From Bdellovibrio sp. 28-41-41 (GTDB taxonomy: Bacteria > Bdellovibrionota > Bdellovibrionia > Bdellovibrionales > Bdellovibrionaceae): DNA of 64,000 bases. Position 1 is the stretch's first letter, and every line of letters begins with the position of its first letter. Under the pieces are notes generated by a model, which worked only from the letters and a program-made list of their open reading frames with translations, searched no databases and was not told the DNA's origin. Positions 16,704 through 24,879 of the stretch are shown here, one piece after another. The translations under genes were made by a program, and so were the position numbers. The stretch covers positions 1 to 64,000 of the forward strand of contig NCGL01000009.1 in NCBI GenBank assembly GCA_002256935.1, in the 5' to 3' direction.

Positions 16704-19700
16704 ATGTCGTTCACAGAACAAGAACTTGAAGAATTTAAAACGGAAGCTCGAGAGCTTTTGGATATTGCCGAAAAAAGTCTGCTCGCTTTAGATACGAGCG
16801 GTTCTGACGGCACCGCTGTCGATTTCAAATCTTGTTATGATAGTGTCTTTCGCAGTTTTCATAATCTCAAAGGTGCTTCGGGGATGATGGAAATGGGTGA
16901 ACTTCAAACTCATACCCATGAACTCGAAAATATTCTAATGGGTCTAAAAGAGAATGCGGAATTGCCTAAAGATTATATCAGTTTCTTTTTGAAAGGAATC
17001 GATAGTGCTCGAACACTTCTCGATGGTCATTCAATTCAATTCACTTACACTATAAGTGCCGCTGAAAAAATTCCTGAATCTAAAGTAACTGCCACTGCAG
17101 AATTGGCAGAGGCCAAATCAACAGATGGCGCCGGTTTGACTCCCGTATCGAACGGCAACAATAGCGCCAGTAGTAATAATGCATTAGAAGAGTTTTTTGC
17201 AGAATGTGACGAAATTATTGCCAGGGTATCTGAGGATTTGAAAAAAATTGAATCGGGAGATGTTTCCAAAGATCTCTTAAATAACTTATATAGAGATATG
17301 CATTCATTGAAGGGGGCTTCCTATTTGTTCGGGTTTGCTAGTGTTGGTGATATCGCTCATGCCATGGAATCAGCCATGGAGCCCGTCCGTTCATTTCAAA
17401 AAGCAAGCGACAAACCTCTTTTAGATATGCTCTATAAAGCTGTTTCCGCAGTAGAAGCCGATCTAGAATTAATTAAAATAAATAAGCCTAACTCAGAAAA
17501 TGAAAAAGCTACGTCCGAGTTATGCATGAGTCTCATTGAGTGGGCCCAGCTTGAGCCGGTGCCTGCCATTCATGTCGTAGAAAGCAAACATTTACTAAAA
17601 GAGGAGCCGATTGTGTCAGAATCTGATATTCAATCCCAAGCCTTAGCGACATCAAAAAATCATGCGGTCACGCCGGCTGCGAAAACAGAGTCTTCGAATA
17701 AAGATTCAGACTCCATTGGATCCATTAGGGTGCCGGTATCTCTGTTAGATAATTTAATGACCTTGATGGGAGAAATGGTACTTGTAAGAAATCAAGTACT
17801 ACAGTTTTCTAGTCGATCCGAAGATTTAGAATTTTTAATGCTGAGTAAACGTTTAAATAGTGTGACCAGTGAAATTCAAGGCGAGATGCTAAAGACAAGA
17901 ATGCAAGCGATTGGGAACATTTTAACAAAATTCCACCGCGTCGTTAGAGATCTATCGCATGAATTGAAAAAGGATATTAATTTTACTGTGACTGGTGCGG
18001 AAACAGAATTAGATAAAACATTACTTGAAGCCATCAAAGATCCATTAACTCACATAGTAAGAAATTCGTGTGATCATGGTATCGAAACACCCGCAATTAG
18101 AAAAAGTGTAGGAAAACCAGAGACGGGAACAATTTCGATCAAGTCGTATCATGAAGGCGGACAAGTTGTTATCGAGATTTCAGATGATGGCAAAGGGTTA
18201 AATAAAGATGTTCTGATTAAAAAAGCCCTAGAAAAAGGACTCGTGAATCCGTCTCAAGTAGCAAAAATGATTGATAAAGAAATATTTGAACTGATTTTTG
18301 CGCCGGGATTTTCGACGGCGGCTTCGGTGACAAACGTTTCTGGTCGAGGCGTTGGTATGGATGTTGTTAGAACCAACATCGAAAGAATTGGTGGTACGGT
18401 CGAACTAAGCAGTATCAATGGTTTTGGTACCAACACTAAACTTAAAATTCCTCTAACGCTAGCGATCGTTCCCGCTTTGATTATAAAGTCCGGGCAAGGC
18501 TCCTATGCGATTCCACAGATGAAGTTAGAGCAATTGGTTCGTGTAGATCAATCCAGTTCAGAAAATAAAATAGAATTTCTTCTTGGTGCTCCCATATTTA
18601 GATTGCGGGGTAATATTTTACCATTAGTCGATCTAAATAAGGTGCTCGGCTTAAGCGATCGTAAGATTGACGACAACTCTGTTAGCAATATTGCCGTGTT
18701 GAACGCTGACGGCTGCTCATTTGGATTAATAGTTGATGAAGTCCTAGATACGGCCGACATTGTGGTGAAGCCTTTAACTAAACTATTAAAGTCTCTTCAT
18801 GTTTATTCTGGCGCCACTATACTTGGGGACGGCGGAATCGCATTGATTCTAGATGTTTTAGGACTCTCGAAAGTAGCTAACTTGGGCGCGGACAAAAAGA
18901 ATAAAGAGGATTCTAAAAAAGATAAACGCAATTTAGAATATCAAGATTTTTTAATTGTCCGACTTAATTCTCCAACAAAACATGCTATTGTTTTGGGATT
19001 TGTCCATCGATTGGAAGAATTTAAAAGATCTGCCATAGAAGTTTCTGGCAACCAAAGAGTTATTCGATATGGCTCCCATATTCTGCCACTCATAACATGC
19101 AATGATCAGTTGAGTTTAAAGAATACGGGAGAGTCTGCCAGCGACCTGTTGTCGGTGGTTGTAATACAAAAAACTGGTATGCTGGTTGGGCTAGAGGTGA
19201 ATGAAATCATCGACACACTGTCGACTGACTTAGACGCTAATCCTTCGGTTGTGCCACAACCGGGAATATTTGGAAATATAAATACTCCCGAAGAACTGAT
19301 TGTGGTCATTGACCCTTTTGAATTGATTAACAATGCCTTCCCAGAGGTAGCGGTCAGTCCAATTAAAAGTCAGTATATAGAGCAAGCTTCGACTCCGGTT
19401 TCATTTCATGCAGAATCATCCTCGCTGGAAACTCAGCGCACCCCTCAGCGTGTGGTCAATGTCGTCGTAAATTCCAATAAAACGTCTCAAAAAATTCTTT
19501 TAGTCGAAGATACCGTATTTTTTAGACGGGCAGTAGCGGATGTATTGGTCAAAGCCGGCCATAGTGTCAGTACAGCGGATGACGGGAAAGAAGCTATAGA
19601 TATTTTGATTAAATCTCCAGAAGCTTTTGATTTGGTGATTTCCGATATTGAGATGCCGAGGATGAACGGTTTTGAACTCGCGGCCGCCATCAGAGCAAAC

Positions 19701-19868
19701 AACGATCTTAGGCATCTACCGCTACTGGCCTTAAGCTCTCGAGCTGATAAAAAGTATTCAGATCAGGGAATGCAGGTTGGATTTGATATGTATCTTGAAA
19801 AGCTAAAACCAGTAATCCTACTGGATGCTATTTTAAATGTGGTGAATTCAAAAAGGAGAGCGTCATGA
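16704..19868 (+). CDS. cheA: Hybrid chemotaxis histidine kinase CheA with two Hpt domains and a receiver
   Basis: Central kinase of the cluster, autophosphorylating on Hpt histidines under receptor control. From ATG 16704 (GGAG about 8 nt upstream; the in-frame ATG 16632 lacks a ribosome site) it is about 1054 aa. Domains in order: Hpt1 (FHNLKGASGM, His near 52), Hpt2 (MHSLKGASYLFG, His near 199), dimerisation (VPVSLLDNLMTLMGEMV near 340), HATPase (HIVRNSCDHGIE near 450, DDGKGLN near 493, GRGVGMDV near 547), a CheW-like domain (about 585-720), a second CheW-like region (about 745-880), and a C-terminal receiver with Asp in VISDIEMPRMNG near 979. The double CheW module and fused receiver are unlike E. 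coli CheA. It overlaps cheW by 4 nt. Confidence 0.92.
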   Translation: MSFTEQELEEFKTEARELLDIAEKSLLALDTSGSDGTAVDFKSCYDSVFRSFHNLKGASGMMEMGELQTHTHELENILMGLKENAELPKDYISFFLKGIDSARTLLDGHSIQFTYTISAAEKIPESKVTATAELAEAKSTDGAGLTPVSNGNNSASSNNALEEFFAECDEIIARVSEDLKKIESGDVSKDLLNNLYRDMHSLKGASYLFGFASVGDIAHAMESAMEPVRSFQKASDKPLLDMLYKAVSAVEADLELIKINKPNSENEKATSELCMSLIEWAQLEPVPAIHVVESKHLLKEEPIVSESDIQSQALATSKNHAVTPAAKTESSNKDSDSIGSIRVPVSLLDNLMTLMGEMVLVRNQVLQFSSRSEDLEFLMLSKRLNSVTSEIQGEMLKTRMQAIGNILTKFHRVVRDLSHELKKDINFTVTGAETELDKTLLEAIKDPLTHIVRNSCDHGIETPAIRKSVGKPETGTISIKSYHEGGQVVIEISDDGKGLNKDVLIKKALEKGLVNPSQVAKMIDKEIFELIFAPGFSTAASVTNVSGRGVGMDVVRTNIERIGGTVELSSINGFGTNTKLKIPLTLAIVPALIIKSGQGSYAIPQMKLEQLVRVDQSSSENKIEFLLGAPIFRLRGNILPLVDLNKVLGLSDRKIDDNSVSNIAVLNADGCSFGLIVDEVLDTADIVVKPLTKLLKSLHVYSGATILGDGGIALILDVLGLSKVANLGADKKNKEDSKKDKRNLEYQDFLIVRLNSPTKHAIVLGFVHRLEEFKRSAIEVSGNQRVIRYGSHILPLITCNDQLSLKNTGESASDLLSVVVIQKTGMLVGLEVNEIIDTLSTDLDANPSVVPQPGIFGNINTPEELIVVIDPFELINNAFPEVAVSPIKSQYIEQASTPVSFHAESSSLETQRTPQRVVNVVVNSNKTSQKILLVEDTVFFRRAVADVLVKAGHSVSTADDGKEAIDILIKSPEAFDLVISDIEMPRMNGFELAAAIRANNDLRHLPLLALSSRADKKYSDQGMQVGFDMYLEKLKPVILLDAILNVVNSKRRAS

Positions 19869-20356
19869 GCGCAGCAAAAAATATAGTCGCTGACGATGCC
19901 ACTGAGTTACTGACCACCTTCTATATTGGAAAAGATCTTTTTGGTATTGAAGTAATGAAAGTGCAAGAAGTCACAGGGAGTCCGACAGTAGTGCCGGTGC
20001 CGCTAGCACCAAAATTTGTGACGGGTTTAATAAACCTGCGGGGCCAGTTGGCCACAGCGCTGGGTTTGCGTGAGCTTTTTGGATTTGATTCTCAGCAGAA
20101 CTCGGAAAAGATGTCGGTAGTTTGCAGAGTTGATGGAAATTTGGTTTCTCTGTTAGTAGATGCGATTGGTGATGTTATAGAAGCCAGTCGTCAAAATTAT
20201 GAATCGCCCCCAGATACAATGCCGTATGGAACTCGGCGTTTTGTGAAAGGTATATATAAAATGGATGGCCATCTTATTAGCGTAATAGATTTAGAAAAGC
20301 TTTCTAAAGAACTTTCACCGTCGATTGAAAATAAAGAAAATATTAATTTAAATTAA
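19865..20356 (+). CDS. cheW: Chemotaxis coupling protein CheW
   Basis: 163-aa scaffold linking CheA to the chemoreceptor array in the cytoplasm. CheW family segments are clear: FYIGKDLFGIEVMKVQEV, the loop VPVPLAPKFVTGLINLRGQLATALGLREL near residues 45-72, and SLLVDAIGDVIEAS. The ATG overlaps the cheA stop (ATGA), indicating coupled translation so that kinase and scaffold are made together. Length is normal for the family. Confidence 0.93.
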   Translation: MSAAKNIVADDATELLTTFYIGKDLFGIEVMKVQEVTGSPTVVPVPLAPKFVTGLINLRGQLATALGLRELFGFDSQQNSEKMSVVCRVDGNLVSLLVDAIGDVIEASRQNYESPPDTMPYGTRRFVKGIYKMDGHLISVIDLEKLSKELSPSIENKENINLN

Positions 20357-20379
20357 AAATAAACAATTAAGGAGACACT

Positions 20380-22317
20380 ATGTCAAACGCAGCAAAAAAG
20401 AATTCATTGATCGAAGAGTTTACGGGTCCGGCCGACCACTCAGATTATAAATCGATGGTCGATGCTATGAATCGCTCACAAGCGGTGATTGAATTCGATT
20501 TAGACGGAACTATATCTAATGCCAACGAAAACTTTTTAAGCACCATGGGCTATTCGCTTTCAGATATTAAAGGTCGACATCATTCTATGTTTTGTGACGA
20601 AACTTATGTGAAAAGTTTAGAATACAAGCTTCATTGGGATCGATTAAATAAAGGTGAATTTCAAACAGGCGAATATAAACGAATTGGAAAAAATGGAAAA
20701 GAAGTCTGGATTTTAGCGTCTTATAACCCAATGATGGATGGTAATGGAAACGTATTTAAAGTGGTGAAATTTGCGACTAATATCACAGATTCTAAAGTCG
20801 AGCTGCAAGCGCGCACTGATATCATGAACATGACTAGTATTGTATCTGAAGCTGATTTGAAGGGCGACATTTTAAACGTGAATCAAAAATTTCTCGATGT
20901 ATCTAAATACCCTAGAGAAGAGTTAATTGGTAGAGGCCACAATACTACTCGGCATCCAGATATGCCTAAAGAAGTTTTTAAGGAAATGTGGTCTACGATC
21001 GGTCGTGGACGAATCTTTAGAGGTATTGTTAAAAATAGGGCGAAAGACGGAACTCCCTATTACGTAGATGCTGTGATCGCACCAATTATGGGTGATAATG
21101 GAAAGCCTAAAAAATATTTAGGTGTTCGATATGATATCACGGAAACCGAAATTGAAAGACAAAACATGCGAGGACTATTCCGAGCCATCGATTCATCCTT
21201 TGCTTATATTGAGTTTGATACGTCTGGCAATGTGCTTATAAGCAATAAAAACTTTCAAGACGCTTTGGGGTATTCTGTGGAGGAATTAAAAGGGAAGCAT
21301 CACAGTGCGTTCTGTGAACCCACGTATACTAAGTCTAACGAGTATTCACAATTTTGGCCAGATCTTAAATCGGGCAAGAGCAAAGCTGGAATTTTTTCAC
21401 GAATTACAAAAACTGGAAAAGAAATATTTATTCAAGCCGTGTATTCTCCGGTGACTGATGAAACGGGTAGAGTTGCTAAAGTTGTGAAAGTGGCGACGGA
21501 TGTGACCGAGCAACAAAGAATGATTATTTCTGTGCAAGAGGCTGTGACGGCTCTTTCTAGCGCGTCGGCAGAATTAACCGCGACGGCGACAGAAATGTCA
21601 AATTCAGCAAGTAAGACAAGTCAAGAGTCTCAGGTGGCAGCTGCAGCCGCAGAAGAAGTAGCAACGGGAGTTCAGACTGTAGCTACGAATATGGAAGAGA
21701 TGGTCGCCTCTATCAAGGAAATCGCAAGGTCTACTAATGAGTCGTCGCAAATGTCAAAGATGACGTTAGTAAAAGCCCAAGAGTCAAACACTACTATCGT
21801 GAAACTTGGAAACAGCAGTCAAGAAATTGGCGACGTTATTAAAGTGATCAGTTCGATTGCTCAGCAAACAAATCTGTTAGCGCTAAATGCGACTATCGAA
21901 GCCGCGCGAGCAGGTGAAGCCGGAAAAGGCTTTGCGGTCGTTGCTAATGAAGTGAAGGAATTAGCTAAGCAAACAGCTAAAGCCACCAATGATATCACTA
22001 ACAAAATTAGCGCTATTCAGAAAGATGCGCAGAACGCAGTCGAGGCTATCGGCGGAATTTCTGTAGCAGTTGAAAAACTGAACGGCATTTCTGGAGTCAT
22101 TGCCGCAGCAGTAGAAGAGCAAACGGCGACAACAAATGAAATTTCAAGAGTGGTCGTGCAATCAAAGCAGGGTGTTGAAAGCATTGCTAATACAGTCAGA
22201 AATGTGTCTCTGGCGGCCAATGAAAACACGACGTCATCTAATCAAACGTTAACAGCGTCACGAGAGTTAGCTCAGTTAGCTGAAAAATTGAACTCACTTG
22301 TAAAAGGTAGAAAGTAG
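20380..22317 (+). CDS. Cytoplasmic methyl-accepting chemotaxis protein with three PAS domains (BdlA/Aer-like)
   Basis: 645-aa soluble chemoreceptor without transmembrane segments. PAS1 (about 25-135) and PAS3 (about 270-380) carry the HHxxFC signature seen in BdlA-type sensors ([24 protein letters not shown]). PAS2 (about 145-260) has the Aer-type [15 protein letters not shown] and IVKNRAKDG motifs that in Aer bind FAD. The C-terminal signalling domain holds the hairpin tip [20 protein letters not shown] near 495. It probably senses redox or energy state inside the cell; cofactor binding is inferred from family. AAGGAG lies 6 nt before the ATG. It is the only receptor in this operon and a likely substrate of its CheR and CheB. 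Confidence 0.92.
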   Translation: MSNAAKKNSLIEEFTGPADHSDYKSMVDAMNRSQAVIEFDLDGTISNANENFLSTMGYSLSDIKGRHHSMFCDETYVKSLEYKLHWDRLNKGEFQTGEYKRIGKNGKEVWILASYNPMMDGNGNVFKVVKFATNITDSKVELQARTDIMNMTSIVSEADLKGDILNVNQKFLDVSKYPREELIGRGHNTTRHPDMPKEVFKEMWSTIGRGRIFRGIVKNRAKDGTPYYVDAVIAPIMGDNGKPKKYLGVRYDITETEIERQNMRGLFRAIDSSFAYIEFDTSGNVLISNKNFQDALGYSVEELKGKHHSAFCEPTYTKSNEYSQFWPDLKSGKSKAGIFSRITKTGKEIFIQAVYSPVTDETGRVAKVVKVATDVTEQQRMIISVQEAVTALSSASAELTATATEMSNSASKTSQESQVAAAAAEEVATGVQTVATNMEEMVASIKEIARSTNESSQMSKMTLVKAQESNTTIVKLGNSSQEIGDVIKVISSIAQQTNLLALNATIEAARAGEAGKGFAVVANEVKELAKQTAKATNDITNKISAIQKDAQNAVEAIGGISVAVEKLNGISGVIAAAVEEQTATTNEISRVVVQSKQGVESIANTVRNVSLAANENTTSSNQTLTASRELAQLAEKLNSLVKGRK

Positions 22318-22326
22318 AAACTAGCT

Positions 22327-23436
22327 ATGAAGGTTAAAGTTTTGATAACTGATGATTCAGTAGTTTACCGATCCCAGATCCGGGCCAGCCTTGCTGACCT
22401 TGATTGGATTGAAGTGGTCGGTGCCGCCTCTAACGGTCGTTTGGCATTAGAAAAAATGCAGCAGACGGCAGTAGACTTGCTGATTCTAGATCTTGAAATG
22501 CCAGAAATGGATGGAATAGCTACTCTTAAAGAAATTAATCAGAAAGGCTATAAGTCTAAAGTTCTGGTGTTTTCATCGACATCCCAGGCGGGATCAGAAA
22601 AAACTTTAGAGGCTTTGCGGCTCGGTGCTAGCGACTTTATCACTAAACCTGATAGCATATCGGCTAAAGATCAGGTTTTGAACGGAGAAAATCCAACGCA
22701 TAAAATTAAAGCGGCTTTAGAGCCCAGAATTAGAGCTCTATTTTCTATCAGTGCACCAGGCTCTTCAGTCAATGCGACGGGGGCAGCATTGAACAGTAGT
22801 TCGTACGGTAAAGTGATTTGGGATTTGTGGACACCAAAACTAGTCGTGATTGGCTCGTCCACAGGTGGGCCGACTGTTTTGGAAAAAATTTTTGGGGGTG
22901 TCAAAGGCCCCTTGAAGTGTCCTATTCTTATTACTCAACATATGCCGCCGGTTTTTACGGCGACCCTAGCTGCACGAATAGAAAAACTATGCGGAGTTCC
23001 TACTCACGAAGCCAAACACGGGGCTCGGTTAGATAAGAATACAATTCTTGTCGCTCCTGGAAATTACCATATGATTCTTTCTGGAACCAAAGAGGACGCC
23101 ACCGTGCTGTTAAATCAGGATCCTTTAGTGAATTCGGTTAGGCCGGCTGTAGATCCTCTGTTTGAAACGGCGGCTTCTATTTTTAAAGAGGGCGTTTTGG
23201 GTATAGTTCTGACGGGCATGGGTGCCGATGGAAAAGTGGGCGCTGAATATATTAAGCAAAATTCCGGAGCCGTTGTAATTCAAAATGAATTGAGCTGCAT
23301 AGTTTATGGCATGCCCAGAGCTGTTCATGAATCGGGCGCGTTTGATAAAGTTATGGATCCCGAAGAAATAATTCAAATGTTAAATGAAAAGGTTTTTGCC
23401 GGGGTTTTGAATACCTCCATCAAAAAGGCCATCTAA
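22327..23436 (+). CDS. cheB: Chemotaxis response regulator protein-glutamate methylesterase CheB
   Basis: 369-aa enzyme that removes methyl groups from receptor glutamates when phosphorylated by CheA. The N-terminal receiver has DDSVVYRS near residue 9 and Asp in LILDLEMPEMDG near 58. The C-terminal esterase holds the catalytic triad context: Ser in VIGSSTGGPT near 176, His in ITQHMPP near 204 and Asp in LTGMGADGKVGAEY near 299. Length is typical. It follows the receptor gene by 10 nt and precedes cheY, within one operon. Confidence 0.93.
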   Translation: MKVKVLITDDSVVYRSQIRASLADLDWIEVVGAASNGRLALEKMQQTAVDLLILDLEMPEMDGIATLKEINQKGYKSKVLVFSSTSQAGSEKTLEALRLGASDFITKPDSISAKDQVLNGENPTHKIKAALEPRIRALFSISAPGSSVNATGAALNSSSYGKVIWDLWTPKLVVIGSSTGGPTVLEKIFGGVKGPLKCPILITQHMPPVFTATLAARIEKLCGVPTHEAKHGARLDKNTILVAPGNYHMILSGTKEDATVLLNQDPLVNSVRPAVDPLFETAASIFKEGVLGIVLTGMGADGKVGAEYIKQNSGAVVIQNELSCIVYGMPRAVHESGAFDKVMDPEEIIQMLNEKVFAGVLNTSIKKAI

Positions 23437-23449
23437 AGGAGTTAGAGTT

Positions 23450-23857
23450 ATGCTAAATGTTTTAGTGATTGATGATACTAAGTCCGTTCATGCGTTTGTT
23501 AGAAACATGCTCCAAAAGGCACCTCAGGTGACTAACCAACATTCACCTTCGGTGATTATGACGAGTGTTTATAATGGACAGGAAGCCTTGGATCTTTTAA
23601 ATTCTGGCAAATCGTTTGACCTAATTTTTTTAGATTGGGAAATGCCGATCTTAGATGGTCCCAGCACGTTTGCCGAATTTAATAAGCAGGGAATTAAAAT
23701 TCCTACAATTATGATGACTACTAAAAATACGTTCGAAGATATCTCAAAAATGCTGGGGATGGGTGTTTCTGAGTATTTAATGAAGCCGTTCACAATTGAT
23801 ATTTTGTTTGAAAAAATAAATAGTGTGACTGGTCAGGATGTTCCTTATGTCGCATGA
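23450..23857 (+). CDS. cheY: CheY-like receiver protein
   Basis: 135-aa single-domain response regulator; LVIDDTKSVHAF near residue 5, phospho-acceptor Asp in LIFLDWEMPILDG near 63, Thr in TIMMTTKN near 90 and Lys in LMKPF near 113. An insertion before the acceptor strand (PQVTNQHSPSVIM) makes it slightly longer than enteric CheY. AAAGGAG lies ahead of the ATG. The end overlaps cheR by 11 nt. With no flagellar motor genes nearby, its output may be motility elsewhere in the genome or another process. Confidence 0.88.
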   Translation: MLNVLVIDDTKSVHAFVRNMLQKAPQVTNQHSPSVIMTSVYNGQEALDLLNSGKSFDLIFLDWEMPILDGPSTFAEFNKQGIKIPTIMMTTKNTFEDISKMLGMGVSEYLMKPFTIDILFEKINSVTGQDVPYVA

Positions 23858-24695
23858 TAAAATATTGACGTTCTTTGCTCATTTTATTGAAAAAGAGCTT
23901 GGAATTATCTATGCTGAACATAACTATTTTCAGCTCAAAAACCGCCTTGAAGAAATTGCTAAACTAAAAGGCATAGAAACTATAGAGCGACTGTATGAAG
24001 AGGCTCAGAAAGGTATCCAGGGTGCTTTTAAGCAGCTTCTTTTAGATATAGCTACCAACAATGAGACTTCGTTTTTTAGAGATCCCAAAGTCTTTAAAGC
24101 TATCGAAGCGCTGATTCTAGCAGAATACCAAAAGAAATCACCGTTCGGAGCTCGACTTAATATTTGGTCTGCCGCTGCATCCACAGGGCAAGAATCTGTA
24201 TCGACGGCCATTTTGATAAAAGAGTTTGCTTCCAAAATGGGTGTGAATATAAATTTTGGAATCACCGCTACAGATATTTCAGAGAGAGTCTTAACACGCG
24301 CCCGTAAGGGCAGCTACAGCCAGCTAGAAGTGCAAAGGGGATTGCCGGCCCCGTTGTTAATTAAGTATTTTAAGAAAGACGAGAATGACACTTGGCAGGT
24401 GGTTCCCGAAATTAAAAACTGTATTCAATTTAGAACACAAAACTTAAAAGAAAGTCTTAGCTTTCCTGAGCCTTTTGATTTGATCTTATGTCGAAATGTT
24501 TTGATCTATCAAAATGTAGAAGGTAAAAAGGAAATTCTGAATCGAATTACAAAAACCTTGGCACCAGGGGCTTTTTTAATTATGGGTTCCGGAGAAAGTT
24601 TATTAGGTCTTTCCAATGATTATGAATCTGTTTCCTCAGAAGGAGCCGTGATTTATCGAAAGAAAATGCCGTCATTGGACAAAAAAGCCGCCTAA
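23847..24695 (+). CDS. cheR: Chemotaxis protein methyltransferase CheR
   Basis: SAM-dependent enzyme methylating receptor glutamates, counterpart of CheB. Family features: ELGIIYAEHNYFQLKNRLEE in the N-terminal helical domain, NNETSFFRD near residue 75, the SAM pocket WSAAASTGQES near 110, ATDISERVLTRARKGSY near 140, and FDLILCRNVLIYQN near 213. An upstream ATG at 23838 is possible, but ATG 23847 (AGGA about 8 nt before) gives MSHDKIL, a typical start; about 282 aa. It is the last gene of the cluster. The right 84-bp repeat lies 100 nt downstream. Confidence 0.92.
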   Translation: MSHDKILTFFAHFIEKELGIIYAEHNYFQLKNRLEEIAKLKGIETIERLYEEAQKGIQGAFKQLLLDIATNNETSFFRDPKVFKAIEALILAEYQKKSPFGARLNIWSAAASTGQESVSTAILIKEFASKMGVNINFGITATDISERVLTRARKGSYSQLEVQRGLPAPLLIKYFKKDENDTWQVVPEIKNCIQFRTQNLKESLSFPEPFDLILCRNVLIYQNVEGKKEILNRITKTLAPGAFLIMGSGESLLGLSNDYESVSSEGAVIYRKKMPSLDKKAA

Positions 24696-24795
24696 GCCTC
24701 TTTTGTTTAACAATGTTTGGAAATGTCGCAATTGGACAGATCTTTTTGTTTGAAATACTATTCGAGTTATCATCAACTGGAAATCGTTCGAATCA

Positions 24796-24879
24796 GAAAA
24801 AAAAGGTTTTTTCACGCGAATGCAAAAATAAACAGTTGTGCAGTGAGACTCATATTATGAATCCAATAAAAATAGTGAT
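24796..24879 (+). repeat. 84-bp direct repeat, right copy, with promoter/start of next gene
   Basis: Partner of 15891-15974. This copy is probably functional: it holds the 5' leader, the ATG at 24857 and the first seven codons of the downstream exported protein. The two copies bracket 8.8 kb containing the whole chemotaxis cluster. Confidence 0.85.

Noticed and set aside
15999-24695. Prophage or integrative element
   Set aside because: Direct repeats flank it, but all genes inside are chemotaxis genes and there is no integrase, transposase or structural phage gene.
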